A stretch of 64,000 nucleotides of DNA, from contig CM049319.1 in assembly GCA_026874595.1 (NCBI GenBank), positions 17,520,601 through 17,584,600 of the forward strand, given 5' to 3'. This document shows positions 23,003-35,900 of this stretch, piece by piece (within the stretch, counting starts at the first letter, position 1; each line of letters opens with the position of its first letter). The DNA comes from Sipunculus nudus (Eukaryota; Annelida; Sipuncula; Golfingiida; Sipunculidae). A program made the translations under genes and the position numbers. Under the pieces are notes generated by a model, which was not told the DNA's origin, did not search any database, and saw nothing but the letters and a program-made list of their open reading frames with translations.

Positions 23003-26000
23003 ATGATGAACAAGCAGAAGGATTATGGCAGCGCGGCGTTCTGCCTGCGGTACCTGATGATCATTATCAATATCATCTACCTGGTAAGTTACAGCCACAG
23101 GGCACAGGTGAGGCCAAGGCTTGGTCCACAGCCAATCCCATACATTCCTGGTATCATACCACATGACCCAGCATGATTGGCATACATTGCACCTGTGCTT
23201 TGCTTGTCCTCATTGTACAAGGGGAGGTCATTCTGGTCATCATATAATTTTATTATAATGTTTTTTTTGTAATGATTTACGATTGAATAATTACAGAAAG
23301 TACAAGTTTATTTTCCACTCTTAATTCATAAATCTATTTTCTCCAACTTTTATCATTTTATAGCTTAAGCAAGGTCTTGAATTCAGTAACATATTTTCTG
23401 TTACTTTTTATATAAATTCATAATGTCACCTTTAGATATTAACATGTTTTGTGGGGGTGGGGCAGGGTTACTAAAAATCAGGCTTTTGTTTTTATGAGAA
23501 TTAATTTTCAAGTGATGTTATTTGCAGTAAACATATACAGATAATTGCTTGTATACAGGTCATCATTTGGACTGTGTAAAAATTGTCCTATATTGGAGAA
23601 ATGTCCTCAATCATGGAGTGAGCCTTCAGGGGGTAAAGAGTTGAATAGGGACAAGGAGACTGACCTCAATATTGGACATGCATGGTTAACATTCAGGAGA
23701 GACCTGAGTTTATAATCATCATTAACATTAACCAGAAAAAAAATTTTCATAATTTCTTATTTTGTCACCTTTTTTGTCAGAAATGTGCAGCTTATAAGAA
23801 ATCAACTAATTGAAATTAATTTTTTTTAAATACAGGTAAAAAATTCCTACAAAATCTACACAGTTAATTTTTGTTTATATTTTCATTATATCTCATATTT
23901 TACCATGTCATTTACCAGATAACAAATTATAGTCATTATATCAAATACATATTTTAACTAACCTTAATAAGGCTTTTCTTTTTGTTATTATTGTTATGTA
24001 TTGTTATTATTAGTATACCTCATAGGGAATGGAGTAATTTTCTTTATTGTATTAATACATATATAGTCCTCTTCATACTTTTTATATGCCCATCCATAAT
24101 GGGACATTATAGTATACCCACAGTCAGTCTGTCTGTTAACCTTTAGTGTAACCGTGATAACTTACCAGGGTTGTGATTGATTTTCACAAAACTTGCCATG
24201 ACTTCTAATCAAAAGATTATCTTGCCTGGGTTTGATTATAGGCAAAATTCCATGCATACTTAAGGTCACCAAGCTCATAATAAATATAAACCAATAAAAT
24301 GATGTCAGTATTGCGTAATTGTTGTATGTCATGGGCCCGAACATAATGCACTTTTGAAAAATAAAGAAATATATTTACTCCCTTAACATAAAAATTGCTG
24401 AAGCTAGAGTTTTTTTGTCAGGGATGTAACATTATTCAGTGGAGATTCAATTGTATACCCAAAATAAGTTCTAAATTTTTAAAAATTTCATAAGTTATTA
24501 GCATAAATATAAAATCAGTACTTTAAATTTTGCCTACTTTTCCCATGGCATGTTTGTTTCCTGTAAGCACTATTGATATAATTTTCATATCATGCACACA
24601 TAAGGATTTGAGCTTGTTAGTTTTGAAGGTTGAAAGAAATTGACCAAACAACAGTAGCTTTTATTAAAAATTTTATGAGACCATGTCACATCCAGGCTCT
24701 ACCCAGCCCCTCTTCAGTCAGCTATATGTCAGCTTGTTGACCTTTTAGGCACATTATGCATGCTTGAGGCAGGCATACTGGTCAGCCAGGCAGTTTATAG
24801 CTGGCCACTGTTGACCCAGGTGTCCAACTCAACTCATCTAGTAAAAAAATTTATTGGTTGAAAATAACAACTTAAAGAAAAATTAATAGAAAAGGAATTG
24901 ATAGTTGATGAGTAAAAGGGAATTACCTTGCAATTACTGATGTTGTGTAGGATGGATGCAAATGTATTCCAAATAACACCATGCAGTCACCTATGGTGAT
25001 TTCTATTTCAATTTTTATTATGAAAAAAAAATTAAATTATATTATTTTCTATTAGGGATTATTTGAAGGAATTTAATGATAGACAAAGATGCAGTTTAAA
25101 ATATTAATCTAAATTTCCAGGTCTTTTCTAAGTGTTTCAGCTTGTTAATATGTATTTATTGCAAAAATAAAAAAAGTTAAATATGTCAAAATTTTAAATT
25201 TTACTCAGACAAGTACTGATTTAAAATGTCAATATGTTTCACTTATGACATTAAAGACTTGTGGCTGTATCAGCTGTCACAAGACTATGTAAATGATCAA
25301 AATTTATATTATTGGTTCATTTATTTCAGTTAATAAAATTAAATTTGCCCATCTTTAGTTTGCTCCATGTATAATTTATAGGGTGTCTTATCCTGAGGTT
25401 ATTTTTTACCCATATATGGTTTTATAGCTGAGATTACTTTAATTTTTTTTCGGATACATTTTTTTTATATTAAATATATTTGAATATGATAAAAATCAGA
25501 TCTTAAACAAGTTCTCATTATGATTTCTGTAATGTTAATAATTGTCAAAAGACTCTAGCTATGTCAAGTGTGTAGATTTATCTGAAAGTAGTCCAAAGTG
25601 AATATAATAATTTTATTTTTTAAATATAAATTAAAGCCATAAAACCAGGTACTTTTGATCATTATTTAAATTTTTAAAATTTGTACATTCTGAATTCTCA
25701 ACAAATTTGTTTGGCTAAAAACTGAATAAATACCAGGCATGGTGCAATACTTGGCAAATGTATTTGAATAATAAATAGTTTAAACTTCTATCTTGTTTGT
25801 GCTAGTGCTACTCTTGGGTAGGGATAACCTGAAATTATTAAATAATAGTTAACTCATTTGTAAAAAGCATATTTAATATGACTGATACCAGACAGTTTTT
25901 ATTTTCAAATACTTCTACTGCAATGTAGTTAAATTTATATGGCCAAGTCAAAACCTGTGTAACACCATTTCCAAAAAGAAATATAAATGACATCCGTCCT

Positions 26001-29000
26001 CTTCCCTCACTCCAAGGATAACAATTATCATAATCTTACATAACTTGAGTTAAACATCATCAATTATAATACAGCTTATATTACCACACAAAACCAGCAT
26101 TTGCCTGCCTCCTCTTCCAAATAATATTTTGTGATCATATATAGCAGCTGAGTGCCATGACCCATGGGTCCCTTGTTTGTCATCCTTTAAGCTGTCTGTC
26201 TTCCTGTCTGTCTGTTAACAGGGCACAAATCTTAACTGTTTGACCAAGAAGTTTCTTATTTAATATCAGGGGAGGTCCTTTGTGTTTTGAAAACTAAAAT
26301 TCTGTCACTGTGACCTTTGTTCTAAGAGTTAAGAGGCCTGTTTAGCACACCAGATTTGTTGGACAATTAAAACGTATGGCCATTGGCCCAAGTCATATCA
26401 TCTTCTTATGGCCACACCCAGCAAACCCAACAAAGTGAAATCATGCAGTACAAATGTATGGTTGTGCATAAAGTATTGTGTAAAAAACATGAGTCCATTA
26501 TAGGAGAGTTTTCTTGTCTTCAGTAACATGACGTATGTTTGTTGTTTACAGCTGTGTGGTGCGGGCCTGTTTGGGATGGGACTGTACTTTCAGCTGGAGA
26601 GGAATTACATCGCTGGCATCTTGGGTCCTCAGCTGTACACCGCAGCATGCTTCATCCTAATTGTCTGTGGCTGCATCCTCATGTTGTTGTCCATGTTGGG
26701 ATTTGCAGCATTTGTTGCCCTTCGACCAACCCTTATTATTGTAGTAAGTATTTTTATACACCTGTCATATGATGGGATTATTATGGTTTATGCACTTTCG
26801 GTCCATCTGTTAACTTTTAGTATCACCAGGATAACTTAGAGGGGCTTTGGTGGATTTTTGCACCATAATTACTTACCAACAGATTACCTGGCCCACGTTT
26901 GATTATGGGCAACGTCCATGCATATTTAATAAGGTCAGGGGTCACTCAGCTACTTTGTGGTATTGGCATGATAACTCCCAAAAAATATAAAGGATTTTTA
27001 TAAAACTAATTAGAATTGTTAATTATTATCGAAATCCAGCGAAATCCATGCATATTTAATGAGGTCAGTGGTCACTGTGAGGCACCTTGGTGATTTACCA
27101 AAAATCAGATGGATTTTCATGAAACTTATACATATTAACCACTAGACTTTCTCTCCTGATTTTTATTCTCATCAAAATTCATGCACTTTTAATGAGGTCA
27201 GAGGTCACCATATTTTGGAGGTACTTTGGTGACCTACAAAAATCTATTGATTTACATGAAACTAATTATACATATTTACCAGTAGAGTTTCTCACCTGAA
27301 TTACATTCTCATTAAAATTCCTGCATATTTAATGAGGTCAGAGGTCACAAGACAAAAGAAGGGTGTATTTTGCACATTTGCATTGCTCATGTTTGTTATG
27401 TTTTCATCTTGCTGGGTTACTTTGTTGGTTTGTCTGAATTCAACTTTATTGATAAAATTTATGAACAGAATATTTTGATGAGTTTTGTGATGGGTTTGAT
27501 TAATATTCAAGGTGAAGTCCATTACATTTTTTTATGATTATCTGGATCACAATTATTTGCTTTTAATTTTAAGGGTTCTTTACCAGTTTGATATTCCCAT
27601 GCATTCTTAATCCCAGATTAGGGCAAGAGCAGTTCTGTGGTATTAGGGGCCACATTTGTATTAGAGCTAGAATATGACCCGAACATTGTTGGTGTATTTT
27701 TGTCTGTGTAACACAAAGCAAAATAAGGATTCTGGCAGGGGTATGCATATTATCTCAGACTGCTATTCTTGATTTAGTAAGTATTTCATACACTATGTTC
27801 TTCTTGTGATATTGAAAGAAAGTCACTTAAGATTTTTCAGATCAAATTAAATTCCAATCCATTAAATGTTATGAAACTCCAGTGTGTTGAGTAAAATACC
27901 CCCCCCCACATGTTGTAAACATGGATATACACAATCTATGTGTACTATAGTGTGAAATTTCCTTATATAAAGAAAATGGAAAAGTTACTATATTTAGTGT
28001 TGTACATTTTCAAGAATTTTGATACATTCTTATATCCCTTCAATAATTAAGTGTCAAAAATTTAAAAATTGTTGTCTCAGTCAGTAAAAATATGAAAAGA
28101 GGATAAAAACACCAGCTTCTGTAGCTCAGGGGTAGAGCACAGGACTCAAGGCCGGGAGATCGTGAGTTCGAATCTCAGCCGAGGCTGTGAGATTTATCAC
28201 GGTCGCCCCCACCCAGGGTCAGCACTCTGCAGGCTTAATGGGAAGGCTGTGCCGAACGGCCGTGGTTCACTCACAAACAAGGGTGACTTTTGGGGGTTCC
28301 TCCGTGGTATGACACAGCAATGGGGATGGTTACGCACCAAGGACCCACAGATGCAGTAGTCACCGGGCCTGGTTAACACCTGGATATAAAATGAGAGAAG
28401 GAGTGTATTCTAGCTGAAACTGGAATGGAATCCTGCTGATGTACATATACTTTGTTAAGTTAGCCTTAAAAAATGATGGGGGTTACCTCCGTCAAAGAAA
28501 GAAAAGAGGATAAAAATACCCACACTCTTTCCATATATTTTGTATGATGTGGCCTGATCTTATTTTTTTCTTCTTTTTCAGTATGCAGGTGCTTTGATCA
28601 TCATCGCTCTCCTTTTGATTGCTGGAGTCATCGTGGCTGGTATATTCCATATACATGTAAATATGTATTTCATTATTTTTAGGCCAAAAGAAAAAGGTTT
28701 TAGTTTTTTCAGGCACTTTGTGTATCAGATTTAACCCCTGGCATCAACAATATTAATTAGGTTTTCTGGTAGAAAATATACTGGTTTTGAGCTCCAGCTG
28801 CTCAGACCATTCTTTCCAAAAAAATTGGTTAATAAAACATGATTCCTTTGTTGTGTGGTTAGATTACACCTTTTTAGCAAAATTATTCTGTTATTGTCAT
28901 GTTGCCCCTGATTATATGAAATAAACATGAAAAAAGGTACCATATGTAGGTTTGAAAAAATTAACCAGCCTGTGCTGAAAACAAGTGCCTGAGAAACCTA

Positions 29001-32000
29001 CCTTTTTGTTGGCCTTTCAGTAATATTACACTAGTTGATGATGCCCTCAGTTTAATATTAGTTGTAAATATTAACATTTTGGTTAAGTTATAGAATTAAA
29101 AAAAGAGTCATAAGGATCTCTCTAACACGTTCTTGCAAAGGTGCACTCAAATTCCACAGCAGGTGTTATATTTGTTAATAATTAGGGCCCAGCTCAACTA
29201 GTGGTGCCATGTAGTGATCACTGTGTCAGCCCATCCTTACGTCTTTCTGTACTTCTGTACTCAGTGACACATTCTTTCATGCGCAATAACTCAACAACAA
29301 CATAATTCAGCTTTCTCAAATTTCAGAGACTATTGGTAGATACAAGAACCTTAAGACCTATTGAATTACAAATCTGTCGGAATTCCAATATGGCTGTTAC
29401 AGCCCAGTAACTGATTTTCTTTTGTGCGCGATGACTAAACACCAACATATTTTAGCTCTCCAAAATTCACAGGGTATAATTGATACATATGAGGGCTCCA
29501 GACCTATTGAATTACAGACCTGTAGGAATTCATATATGGCCGCTGAGGCCAAATCGCTGATTTTCTTTGGTGCCCAATAACTCAACAACAACATGCTTCA
29601 GCTTTCCCAAAATCAGGCGATGATTTCAGTGTACATATGATGGTTCCAGACCTATTGAATAACAGACCTGTGGGAATTCCAGTATGGCAACAACAGCCCT
29701 ATCGCTGATTTTCTTTCGTGCGTGATTTCTCCACAGCAACATTCTTTAGCTTTCCAAAATTCACAGGGATGATTGTTACATATTAGGGCTCCAGTACTAT
29801 TGAATTACAAACATGTCAGAATTCCAGTATGACTGCCACATCCCAATTGCTAATTTCTTTTGCGCTCAATATCTCAACAACAAAATGCTTCATTTTTCCC
29901 GAAATCACAGGGATGATTGGTACATATGAGGGCTCCAGACCTATTGAATTTCACAAATGTCGGAATTTCAAAATGGCGGCCATCTCAGCCCGATTGCCCA
30001 ATCTTAATACTGTTTTAAGTAACATCTAAATACACCATTTCTCACTTTAGGGCCCTCTGAGGACCATGGTCCAATTACATCTAGTTTAAATGGTGTCTAG
30101 CATAACTGGAACTTGTAGCTAGAAGCTATAGTGATGCCAGTGTGGAATTTAATATAAGCAAGTTTGGCATAATAAGGTTGAAAGCAGCATCATCCAGGAA
30201 TTAAATGTTGCAAAATTTAATTAAAAAAATAAAATATTATAAAACATTGTCAGTGACTGTGAAGTATTACTTTGTCTGATGGATTAAAAAAAAACTATCA
30301 AAAGAGGTTTCCTGTAACCTTTCCCTGGTTCTGAATAGCCTGTATTATTATGTGTGATAATCATTCTTTGTATGCGTTTATTAAAGATTGAGGAGCGTGT
30401 ACGAAATGAGATGGAGAGGAACATAGAAGATGGTTACGGTGTAGATTATGGTGTCACGGAAGCCTGGAACAGGACACAGGATATGGTAAGTTTGATTGCT
30501 GGAGCACAACCAGTTTCTCAGGGGTGGAGCAGTACTACCATATTCAGGGGGAGGGGTTGGAGCTGGAGTACAACCAACAATTTCGGGGGGGGGGGGGAAG
30601 TGAGTAAGACATCTCAAGCATTTCTGTTGAATCTATGCTCCTAATATCAGAAAATATATGTAGTTTTAAGAAGCATATTATTTCTGATTTCTCTATAGTA
30701 AAATAAACTTAGAAAACTCAAGTTCTTTTTCATACTGATTATTTAAATTTTATTTAATATATTTGATGTTTAAAATCTTAAGAGAATTCATTTATATATA
30801 GAAACACAGTTTGCAACATGAGCCCAGATGCCAGAGAGGGTCACATAATCAAGGTTTTTGAGTTTGAGTTTTGGATTTAGGAAAAGAGGGTGGTCCAACC
30901 CTGGAGGACTAGTGGAAAACTTAAGAAAAGGTCCCCAAATCCAGAAAAGGGGTTCCATTAAAAAAATTTGGTCTGAAACCCTTGAAAAAGGTTGTTTGGA
31001 TAAAAAAAGGGTGGGTCTGGATGCCGGGCCCCTGGATCCACTTCTGGTGGTCATGTTACAGACCTGATTGTAGGAAAAATGGTTATAACAAACAAAAATG
31101 TAAGATATTTTAAAATGGTTCAGTATCCAGATTCAATGACACACATCCTATTTGTCCATTCAAAATGAAATGCAAGTGTAGCATATATTGTTGTGGTTTG
31201 GATATAGGATGAGCATGCCCCCAAGATTTGCAATACTGCATAGTCACATTTAGACACACCTATTATATTTTAGTTTATTTTTATTTTTAATGTGTTTTCA
31301 ATCACTACAGTGAGAATTTGAAATGTGCTGCAAGTGCATAGGTATATACACATACATACTGCATACACACATATGGAATCACTCCCAAGAGAATATAATG
31401 TGTGCGATTTCTCGCTGCATACACATACATAATACATACTTACTGTATAGGCACATATGGAATGCTACCTTTATACAGTTATTCTCAGTGGTATATTTCA
31501 TTGGTTTCATTTGACTTTAATATATATGACATACATTGTGTGAGGCTGATTTTTGTTCTGCCTTGATCAGCTTGGCTGCTGTGCTGTGAGGAACAATGGA
31601 TGGTCGATCTACAGAAACACCAAATGGTTCCGTGATGAACCTGGAGTTCAGGGGTCAAGTGAGTATACTGTCAGTTTATGTCAGTGTGGTTTTCATCAAT
31701 GAAATTAACTAGGATACTTGCGGTCATTTTTCTCTCCAATATTAGAGGGTCTAGTGAGATGTCATAATGGCAGCCCATGCCATAAAAAAAAGTCAGTTTG
31801 AAATCTTAATGAGGAAACAAATTTTTTATTATGTTTGCCAATATTCCATTCAAATTAAAAATTTAATGGCCTTAAACTTAACCAACTGTTCAGTATATTT
31901 GTTAACTATCAGACCACACCCTCCATGTTTGTGAAAAAGATGTTATTTTATCTCAGTATGTTGTTAAATCAGCCTGCATTTTTGTTGAATTGGGATCTGT

Positions 32001-32897
32001 ATACATGCATGTCTTCCATGGATTTTGTGATTGACACTGAGTCAAGGGAGGTGCAGAAAATGATTGGTTACCACAGAGATGGTGGTGTAGACTCTGTAGA
32101 GCTTTGCTGACATAACAGGATATGACTGCTCAGTTATGCCTTTCCCCATGCATATGAAACCTTTGTGGGAGTTTATGGGTCGGATATCACCAACAATTTC
32201 AGTCAGTCAACTTTACATTTTGCCTCTCTGGTCTTTTGAGCCTGTAAATTCTTATAGCTTTCAGGGGTGAATCCATGATTTAGGAAAAGGGTGGATGGGG
32301 GGTCTAACTCAGGAGGACTAATGACAAAGCCAGAAAAAAAGGTGCCCAGGTCCTGGTGGCAAAAATTGGTCTAAAACCCGAAAAAAAAAACTTGTGGAGG
32401 CTGTAAAAGGGGGGTTCTTGACCCCCCCCCCCCCCACCTTTTGGATTTCTGTGCTCCCTTGGGAGCATATACAACCTAAGCAGCCTTAAGAGGCGCTAGA
32501 AGGTGATACATTCTACATTTGCTGCCACTCATGAGCAGCATTCATTCACTCTTGGGTGAAGAGCGCACACCCTTGTGGTAAAGACTTGGGCCAGGAGTCT
32601 CACTGAAGAGGGCAGCCAGAACAAGATGCAAAACCACATCCTTGTAGTCACAAGTCCTGTGCCCTTACCATTGTGCCACTATATGCTCTACAAAATCCAG
32701 AAATCCAATATCACATAGTAAATCCATTACCTATATTCTAATTAAATGTACAGTGCCACCAACAGGCCATAGACTCTTCTTTGAAACAGACCACTTGATT
32801 GTCAGGTCCTTTACTTCTCTTAAATAGACTCTTTTCTATCAATGCATTAAGGACAAAACCACAGTCCATCCATCATCCATATTTGTAAGGTTTTCAC

Positions 32898-32929
<32 letters not shown>

Positions 32930-35900
32930 GTATGTAGTAACTAGCAAAAATGCTTTTACTTCACAGGTGTTCCTATTAGACAGGTATAACCAATGTCAAT
33001 TCTTTTGATTCACTCAAAGGTGGTCTCAATAGACAGGGGGTCTTCTTTGATAGGTGATTTCAAATGGGTTCCACTGTATGTATATAACATGTATATTTTT
33101 TCTGTTGTATTGCAGGAGGAAGAACCTTAAGAAAATATGTACCTGTTCAATGCTGCAAGAAAACAACCACCATGGACAGCGAATACATCCAGACATGTAC
33201 AACAAAAGAAGACCGACCCCCAGGCATAAACAGTGGTCCTCAAAACAGGGCACTACAATACAGGGTAAGTAACAGTTCTTATCTCCATGGGGGAACAGTG
33301 GTCATGTAAACAAGGCACTGCACTACAGGGTTAGTAACAGTTCTTATCTCCAGGCATAAACAGCTAGTGGTCCTGTAAATTAAACAAGGCACCACACTAC
33401 AGGGTAAGTAAAAGTTCTTATCTCCAGGCATTAACAGCTAGTGGTCCTGTAAACAAGGCACTACACTACAGGGTTAGTAACAGTTCTTATCTCCAGGCAT
33501 AAACAGCTAGTGGTCCTGTAAACAAGACACCACACTACAGGGTTAGTAACAGTTCTTATCTCCAGGCATAAACAGCTAGTGGTCCTGTAAACAAGGCACT
33601 ACACTACAGGGTTAGTAACAGTTCTTATCTCCAGGCATAAACAGCTAGTGGTCCTGTAAACAAGACACCACACTACAGGGTTAGTAAAAGTTCTTATATC
33701 CAGGCATAAACAGCTAGTGGCCCTGTAAACATGGCACTACACTACAGGGTTAGTAACAGTTCTTATCTCCAGGTATAAACAGCTAGTGGTCCTGTAAACA
33801 AGGCACCCTACTACAGGATTAATAACAGTTCTTATCTCCATGGGTGAACAGTGGTCATGTAAACAAGGCACTGCACTACAGGGTTAGTAAAAGTTCTTAT
33901 CTCCAGGCATTGACAGCTAGTGGTCCTGTAAACAAGGCTCCACACTACAGGGTTAGTAACAGTTCTTATCTCCAGGCATAAACAGCTAGTGGTCCTGTAA
34001 ACAAGGCACTACACTACAGGGTTAGTAACAGTTCTTATCTCCAGGCATAAACAGCTAGTGGTCCTGTAAACAAGACACCACACTACAGGGTTAGTAAAAG
34101 TTCTTATATCCAGGCATAAAAAGCTAGGGGCCCTGTAAACATGGCACTACACTACAGGGTTAGTAACAGTTCTTATCTCCAGGTATAAACAGCTAGTGGT
34201 CCTGTAAACAAGGCACCCTACTACAGGATTAATAACAGTTCTTATCTCCATGGGTGAACAGTGGTCATGTAAACAAGGCACTGCACTACAGGGTTAGTAA
34301 CAGTTCTTATCTCAAGGCATAAACAGTGGTCCTGTAAACAAGGCACTGCACTACATGGTTAGTAACAGTTCTTATCTCCAGGCATAAACAGTGGTCCTGT
34401 AAACAAGGCACTACACTACAAGGGCAATGACAGTTCATATTAGCATCCACGCATAGGTAACTATAGGTATAGGCAATTAGGTTATAGAAGGAGAACCTGA
34501 AACACATATCAATGCATGTAATTTGAATTAGCCTGAAAATGCAGGGTGAAGTTTGTGACTTCATATTTCTTTGGAGTAAATATATCAATAGAACGCATAT
34601 TTTGTTTTAGAAACATAAGTGGATATATTTATTATTTTCCACACTTGTGAAGAAATATTTTTTAACTTGATCAAAATATAAATATAAAAAAAAATAGTGT
34701 TAAAAAGCTGAGTGATTATCAACAAGTTGAAGATGAAGATGAAGATATATGTGGCATATGATTTAGAGTAATCCTATTCTAATACTTATTTTCAAAGAAC
34801 TAATGGTAATAATAATGGCCAATTATTGTGATATGCAGCCTGTGACGTCTGGGTATTAGTGTGTCTGCAAAATGTTAACCTATATGAGAAATTATGAGAA
34901 ACTTTGAGAACTTTAAACTGTCAGGGAACAATAATGGTCTGAGGATGCTGCATGAAAGTACGCAAAGGAAAGTATCCAGGTGAGGAGCTAAAGGGTATCC
35001 ACAGAGAGAGATTGATCAAATGGAGGAAAGTATCGACAAAGTTTAGTGTGGAATAATGCTTTTCTTGGACCATGCCCAAATCCTCAAGTTTAGAAGGATG
35101 CATAAATGTAAAATACTAGTATGTTCTTAACATATTTAAAGATATATACTTTATTACAGGGATGCTGGGAGGCAGTGAAGGAGTTTGTACACAGACAAGG
35201 AATGTACATTGTTGGGTTTGGTGTTGCTTCAATTCTTTTACTTGTAAGTATCTCAGGAGAGGTGCAGGGGTGCAGAGTTTGCCCTCATGATCATTGCAGT
35301 TTTGTATATACCGTAAAGTTCCATGTACAAGCCAGACCCAGGTAAAAGACGTTCTGGATTTTCTGGTATTTTGGAAAGTATGAAAACAAACAAAGACTAG
35401 ACCATACACTTTTGATTGCTGTTCACTGATTTGCTTTGATTCATAGCGCATTAAATATAATTAAGTCAAATTCTCTTACCATAGACAAATTGATAATAAG
35501 TGGATTGGTAACAAACATAATGGCCCTCTGCTGTAATCTTATTTGAGAGTAAATTGTAAAATTCTTTCCATTATTAAGGTGACCAGAAAAAAATTGAGCA
35601 ATTGGTATGGAATAATTATTATGATAGTTTAAAGACTGTATAATGTCTTAAGGGAAAACAATTGATTATCATATTCTTTCATATGATATGAAATAGGTGT
35701 TTGAGAATATCTTTGGTAGTGAAATTGATTGTTAAGGGAAATTTCAGTTCCTTTGTTTAATTTTTAAAAAAATTTTTGAATTCTTAATTTTTAGCTCAGC
35801 TGACTAAAAGTCATCTGAGCTATAGTCGTGGTCCATTGTCCGTCGTCCGTCCGTCTGTCCGTCCGTCCGTCTGTCCGTCTGGATGTCCGTCCATAAGACT

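Noticed and set aside
26539-26772. 77-codon frame overlapping the second tetraspanin coding exon
   Set aside because: Out-of-frame shadow of the real exon 26552-26743.
28114-28185. Functional tRNA gene
   Set aside because: The anticodon stem does not pair well and the sequence is the head of a SINE with target duplications.
33222-34430. CRISPR-like array
   Set aside because: Units are contiguous with no unique spacers, the genome is animal, and the unit derives from an exon boundary.
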